Positions 22,499 to 25,449 of a DNA stretch of 25,449 nucleotides are shown piece after piece. Every line of letters starts with the position of its first letter. The first letter of the stretch is position 1. The stretch is from JAILZP01 sp037444185 (lineage in GTDB: Bacteria > Bacillota > Desulfotomaculia > Desulfotomaculales > Desulfocucumaceae), in assembly GCA_037444185.1 (NCBI GenBank), contig JBBIMW010000038.1, positions 1 through 25,449 of the forward strand. Reading direction: 5' to 3'. The notes beneath the pieces are model-generated. The model searched no databases. It was given only the letters and a program-made list of their open reading frames with translations, and was not told where the DNA came from. The translations under genes and the position numbers were made by a program.

Positions 22499-22984
22499 GT
22501 GTATTTCCACGTCTTTGCCGCCGTGCCGGCTCATTATGCCGGATGCCTCTTCAGCCTTGGTGTCGGCGCAGCGAACCGCCACCAGGACATTGCCCTGTTT
22601 CACCCTGTCCTCAAAAAACCGGCCCCTTGCGGCGGGAATGCCGTAATCGGCAAGGCCACCGGCAATGCCTCCGGTGGCTGCGCCGGACAGCAGTCCCGCA
22701 ATGGGCCCCGCCGCCACCAGGGGTCCGATACCTGGAATGGCCAGGGCTCCGGCGCCGGCGGCCAGCCCGATCAGACCGCCAATGGTTCCACCGGTGCCGG
22801 CGCCATTGGTTACCGGGTCCCCTCCGGTAAAACGGGTGTTGTATTTATTGATGTCGCCCCCGCCGTCTTTTGCATTCTTTGCCAGGATGGAGATATCCTT
22901 GTCGAATCCTCTGTTCCTAAGATCATTGACTGCCCTCTCGGCGCTGTCATGGCTGCCGAAGGTGCCTATAACGGTTTTGGACAT
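22496..22984 (-). CDS. General-stress-type glycine-zipper protein
   Basis: This is a 162-residue protein. The N-terminal part, TVIGTFGSHDSAERAVNDLR and then NRGFDKDISILAKN, resembles the heat-induced/YflT-type stress domain. It is followed by a Gly/Ala-rich hydrophobic stretch (about 65-108, GTGGTIGGLIGLAAGAGALA and more) that looks like a glycine zipper and may associate with membranes. The C-terminal part (GRFFEDRVKQGNVLVAVRCA) repeats the alpha-beta theme. The function is unknown; relatives are induced by stress. The ATG follows AGGGGGAG. The gene is divergent from the polyamine operon and its stop codon is fused to repeat copy C. Confidence 0.75.
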   Translation of the reverse strand: MSKTVIGTFGSHDSAERAVNDLRNRGFDKDISILAKNAKDGGGDINKYNTRFTGGDPVTNGAGTGGTIGGLIGLAAGAGALAIPGIGPLVAAGPIAGLLSGAATGGIAGGLADYGIPAARGRFFEDRVKQGNVLVAVRCADTKAEEASGIMSRHGGKDVEIH

Positions 22985-23078
22985 AGTTCTCCCCCTTTTT
23001 TTGTTGATAATGATCGCTCTTATATGTTTCCTCCAGGGGTGTAAAACTATACCGCAGGGCGCCGCAGTTAAAAAAATG

Positions 23079-23106
23079 TTGTGTTTACACCGATTCTGAA
23101 TATAAT
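23079..23106 (+). promoter_or_regulatory. Putative promoter of the polyamine operon
   Basis: TTGTGT (23079-23084) and a perfect TATAAT (23101-23106) are 16 bases apart, 38 bases before the pdaD ATG. The -35 box is weak, but the -10 box and the position are good. Confidence 0.55.
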
Positions 23107-23143
23107 TAGTACTGTATGTTTTTTAATAAACGGAGTGATAAAT

Positions 23144-23602
23144 ATGCTGGCCACACCAAAAAAATACTTTCTCACCGCAGCTTCCGCCGAGGGTCACAGT
23201 CACTTGACAGCCTTTGACAATGCGCTCCTGGCCGGAAAAATAGGGAATATAAACCTGATCAGGGTAAGCAGTATTCTGCCGCCCGGGGCGGAGTTTTGCC
23301 GGGATCTGGCCATACCGCCCGGTTCCCTTGTTCCCACCGCCTATGGCTATATTATCAGCGAGGAGCCGGGTCAGATTATAGCTGCCGCAGTGGGTGTCGG
23401 CCTTTCCGAAGACACCTTCGGAGTGATTATGGAGTATTCGTGCGTGGGTTCCAGGGAAGCGGCGCATGAAGCCATAGAAGAGATGCTGAGGGAGGCCTTT
23501 GCCAGCCGCGGCATGAAACTGAAAGACATGAAAATAGCCGCCACCGATCATAGGGTCCGGAAAATAGGCTGCGCCTTGGCCGCAGTGCCTTTGTGGTATT
23601 GA
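23144..23602 (+). CDS. pdaD: Pyruvoyl-dependent arginine decarboxylase
   Basis: PdaD converts arginine to agmatine using a self-made pyruvoyl group. The 152-residue proenzyme shows the cleavage motif VSSILPPGA. Cleavage between Ser42 and Ser43 would give a small beta chain and an alpha chain starting with pyruvate. It also has AAVGVGLSEDTFGVIMEYS and, toward the C-terminus, KIAATDHRVRKIGCALAAVP. The length and motifs match archaeal and Firmicute PvlArgDC. The frame is open from 23081, but the ATG at 23144 with GGAG about 8 bases upstream gives the normal N-terminus. It is the first gene of pdaD-speE-speB, with spacings of 43 and 27 bases, so it supplies agmatine for polyamine synthesis. Confidence 0.93.
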   Translation: MLATPKKYFLTAASAEGHSHLTAFDNALLAGKIGNINLIRVSSILPPGAEFCRDLAIPPGSLVPTAYGYIISEEPGQIIAAAVGVGLSEDTFGVIMEYSCVGSREAAHEAIEEMLREAFASRGMKLKDMKIAATDHRVRKIGCALAAVPLWY

Positions 23603-23645
23603 CCCGTAATTTTTAGAGAAACGGAAGTTAACGGGAGGACACAAA

Positions 23646-24473
23646 ATGAACCTCTGGTTTCACGAGTACCAGACTAAAAATATGATTATCGGTTGCCGTG
23701 TCTCAAAAACGCTTTATTACGAAAAGACCCCCTTCCAGGAAATAATGGTGGTGGATACCCCCCAGTTCGGCAGGATGCTGCTTCTGGACAACGTGATTCA
23801 GACTACGGTGGCTGACGAATTCGTATACCACGAAATGATGGTCCACGTGGGCCTCAACACCTTGCCCGGGCCCCGCTGCGTGCTGGTGATAGGAGGCGGC
23901 GACGGCGGGTCCGTCAGGGAGGTTTTAAAGCACAGTTCCGTGGAAAAGGTGACCCTGGTTGAGATCGACGGCAAGGTGGTGGAGGCGGCCAGGCGGTTTT
24001 TGCCGGAAATCAGCTGCGGTCTGGATGATCCCCGGGCCGAGGTGATTATAGACGACGGGATAAAGCATGTGAAAGAAAATAAAAACACATACGATATGAT
24101 TATTGTGGATTCCACCGATCCGGTGGGTCCCGCCGAGGGCCTGTTCAGTCCCTCCTTTTACCGTGATGTGCACGGCGCTCTGACGGAGGCCGGGCTTTTT
24201 GTGGCCCAGACCGAGTCGCCTTTTTACAACAGGGATTTGATTCCCAGAGTATTTGGCGATGTCCGGTCCATCTTTCCCCTGACGCGGCTGTTCATGGCCA
24301 GCATTCCCACCTATCCGGGCGGGCTGTGGACCTTTACCGCAGGCTCCAGGAGGTACGACCCGGCGCAGGTGGATACCGGCAATCTGCCCTATTTGAATAC
24401 CAGGTACTATAGTCCGGAGATTCACCGGTCTTGTTTTATTCTGCCGCCCTTTGTAAAGGAACTGGTGAAATAA
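23646..24473 (+). CDS. speE: Spermidine synthase (aminopropyltransferase)
   Basis: SpeE transfers an aminopropyl group from decarboxylated SAM to putrescine, or in some thermophiles to agmatine. The 275-residue protein opens with LWFHEYQTKNMIIGCRV (beta-sheet tetramer domain). It contains YHEMMVH (61-67), the nucleotide-binding loop VLVIGGGDGG (79-88), VEIDGKVVEAAR, DDGIKHV and the catalytic VDSTDPVGPAEGLF (Asp155, Asp158). The later IPTYPGGLWTF is also conserved. The ATG has GGGAGG upstream. The gene lies between the arginine decarboxylase and agmatinase genes. speD (SAM decarboxylase) is not in the window and must be elsewhere. Confidence 0.95.
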   Translation: MNLWFHEYQTKNMIIGCRVSKTLYYEKTPFQEIMVVDTPQFGRMLLLDNVIQTTVADEFVYHEMMVHVGLNTLPGPRCVLVIGGGDGGSVREVLKHSSVEKVTLVEIDGKVVEAARRFLPEISCGLDDPRAEVIIDDGIKHVKENKNTYDMIIVDSTDPVGPAEGLFSPSFYRDVHGALTEAGLFVAQTESPFYNRDLIPRVFGDVRSIFPLTRLFMASIPTYPGGLWTFTAGSRRYDPAQVDTGNLPYLNTRYYSPEIHRSCFILPPFVKELVK

Positions 24474-24500
24474 TCTTTCCGGTGTTAGGATGGATTTTTT

Positions 24501-25361
24501 ATGCATACCGAGGTTTTCGGCGGCTTTCTGGGCGCCGGTGACCATTACGGCGGTTCAGATGCGGTAATTCTGGGTGCCCCCATGGACCAGACGGTCAGTT
24601 TCAGGCCCGGGGCCAGATACGGTCCCGGCCAGATACGGAGCGTCAGCGAGGTTCTGGAAGAGTACAGCCCCCGGCTGGACAGAGACTTGGCGGACTGCAG
24701 GTATGTGGACCTGGGGGATGTGTGCGTTGTTCCGGGCGGTGTGGAGGAGAGTCTGGAAAGGATAGCCCAGTCCGCCCGCAAGGTGTTTCAGGACGATAAG
24801 CTTTTAATACTGCTGGGGGGCGAGCACCTGGCGACTCTCCCGGCGGTCCGCTGCGCGGCTGAAAAATATCCCGGGCTGTCGGTGATTCATTTTGATGCTC
24901 ACGCCGACTTGAGAGAGAGGTATATGGGCTTGCATCTTTCTCATGCCACGGTGATGAGGCGTGTGGTTGAAATAATCGGCGGGAGCAGGGTGTTTCAGTT
25001 CGGGATCCGGTCCGGCACCAGGGAGGAACTGGCCTTCGCCAGGTCTTCGGTCAATTTTTATTCATCGGTGGACATGGCCGGTGTGGTCAGGGCGGCTGAA
25101 ATACTTAAAGGAAGGCCGGTCTATATCACACTGGACATAGACGTTCTTGACCCGGCCTACGCTCCCGGCACCGGCACGCCGGAGCCGGGCGGTTGTTCTC
25201 CCGAGCAGCTTTTTTCGGCCCTGGAGGCGCTTTCGGGTCTCGATGTGGTGGGTTTCGACCTGGTGGAAGTTTGTCCGCCCTTTGACCAGACCGGACGCAC
25301 GGCCGTACTGGCGGCGAAGTTGGTCAGGGAGGCCCTGCTCATGTTCGCATGGAAAAAATAA
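24501..25361 (+). CDS. speB: Agmatinase (ureohydrolase)
   Basis: SpeB hydrolyses agmatine to putrescine and urea, or aminopropylagmatine to spermidine and urea. The 286-residue protein has the full dimanganese site: His109 (GGEH), Asp132, His134 and Asp136 (FDAHADLR), Asp212 and Asp214 (LDIDVLDPAYAPGTGTPEPG). An early SFRPGARYGPGQIR matches the substrate region of agmatinases. Pairing with pdaD and speE makes agmatinase more likely than arginase, formiminoglutamase or guanidinobutyrase. The ATG is 27 bases after speE. The stop codon is followed directly by repeat copy D, with no ordinary terminator. Confidence 0.93.
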   Translation: MHTEVFGGFLGAGDHYGGSDAVILGAPMDQTVSFRPGARYGPGQIRSVSEVLEEYSPRLDRDLADCRYVDLGDVCVVPGGVEESLERIAQSARKVFQDDKLLILLGGEHLATLPAVRCAAEKYPGLSVIHFDAHADLRERYMGLHLSHATVMRRVVEIIGGSRVFQFGIRSGTREELAFARSSVNFYSSVDMAGVVRAAEILKGRPVYITLDIDVLDPAYAPGTGTPEPGGCSPEQLFSALEALSGLDVVGFDLVEVCPPFDQTGRTAVLAAKLVREALLMFAWKK

Positions 25362-25420
25362 AGAACAAATTTGCCCTTCGGGCGACTGGAATCCGGAATC
25401 CAGGAGTCAGAATCCAGAAT
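25362..25420 (+). repeat. Modular 3'-end repeat, copy D (after speB)
   Basis: Directly after the speB stop comes AGAACAAATTTGCCC, then a short hairpin GCCC-TTC-GGGC (25373-25383) and the 35-base GGAATCC/CAGAATCC block (25386-25420). Its complement matches copy A at 34 of 35 positions. Unlike copies A, B, C and E it is on the + strand, as is its host gene, so its orientation relative to the gene is the same. Confidence 0.8.
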
Positions 25421-25449
25421 AAAAGGAACCTTATTTAATTTATCCACAA

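Noticed and set aside
13280..25420. CRISPR array
   Set aside because: The repeats are scattered over 12 kb at gene ends, differ in length and have no regular spacers or cas genes.

Overview
The window looks like a chromosomal segment of a Gram-positive, probably anaerobic, spore-forming Firmicute; the Desulfotomaculum/Pelotomaculum (Peptococcaceae) group is my best guess. The reasons are AAAGGAGG-type ribosome binding sites, frequent GTG/TTG starts, a YteA-like TraR/DksA zinc-finger protein, a MurT/GatD peptidoglycan amidation pair, an FtsK/SpoIIIE translocase, and a pyruvoyl arginine decarboxylase next to spermidine synthase and agmatinase. The species assignment is inference. I see no rRNA, tRNA, CRISPR array, prophage or transposase gene.

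Layout. Positions 1-5870 (+): tgt, yajC, an HD-domain phosphohydrolase, secD and secF form a tRNA-modification/Sec-export block. A short palindromic repeat lies before and after it. A small DUF5665-like membrane protein and a YteA-like protein follow, ending in a clear terminator. Positions 5960-11392 (+): a YwdJ-like NCS2 permease, then cbiQ-cbiO (an ECF transporter T and A pair without an S component) closely followed by murT-gatD (lipid II amidation). Positions 11392-17340 (mostly -): a repeat element touching the gatD stop, nagA with a repeat-encoded tail and a Cys-rich insert, a 439-bp gap with two outward-facing terminator hairpins, a GNAT-like protein, two small membrane ORFs, and ftsK. 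Positions 17341-21313 (-): a repeat-rich gap, lgt, an 80-residue unknown protein with a very good promoter, a Gln-rich protein with an almost charge-free tail, and an orphan peptide-type substrate-binding protein. Positions 21490-25361: an endonuclease IV-like TIM barrel (+), a glycine-zipper stress-type protein (-), and the polyamine operon pdaD-speE-speB (+).

How the genes work together. YajC, SecD and SecF assist the Sec translocon, and Lgt modifies exported lipoproteins. MurT/GatD amidate lipid II, and NagA recycles amino sugars. PdaD, SpeE and SpeB together make spermidine from arginine through agmatine, with decarboxylated SAM supplied from elsewhere.

The strongest unexplained signal is a family of dispersed modular repeats. 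A GC-rich hairpin unit, often followed by a tail rich in GGATTCTG/GGATTCC, sits directly at or across the stop codons of at least five unrelated genes (GNAT-like, lgt, the 80-residue ORF, the stress protein, speB). It always has the same orientation relative to the gene. A second element touches the gatD stop, and a partial copy of it supplies the C-terminus of nagA.
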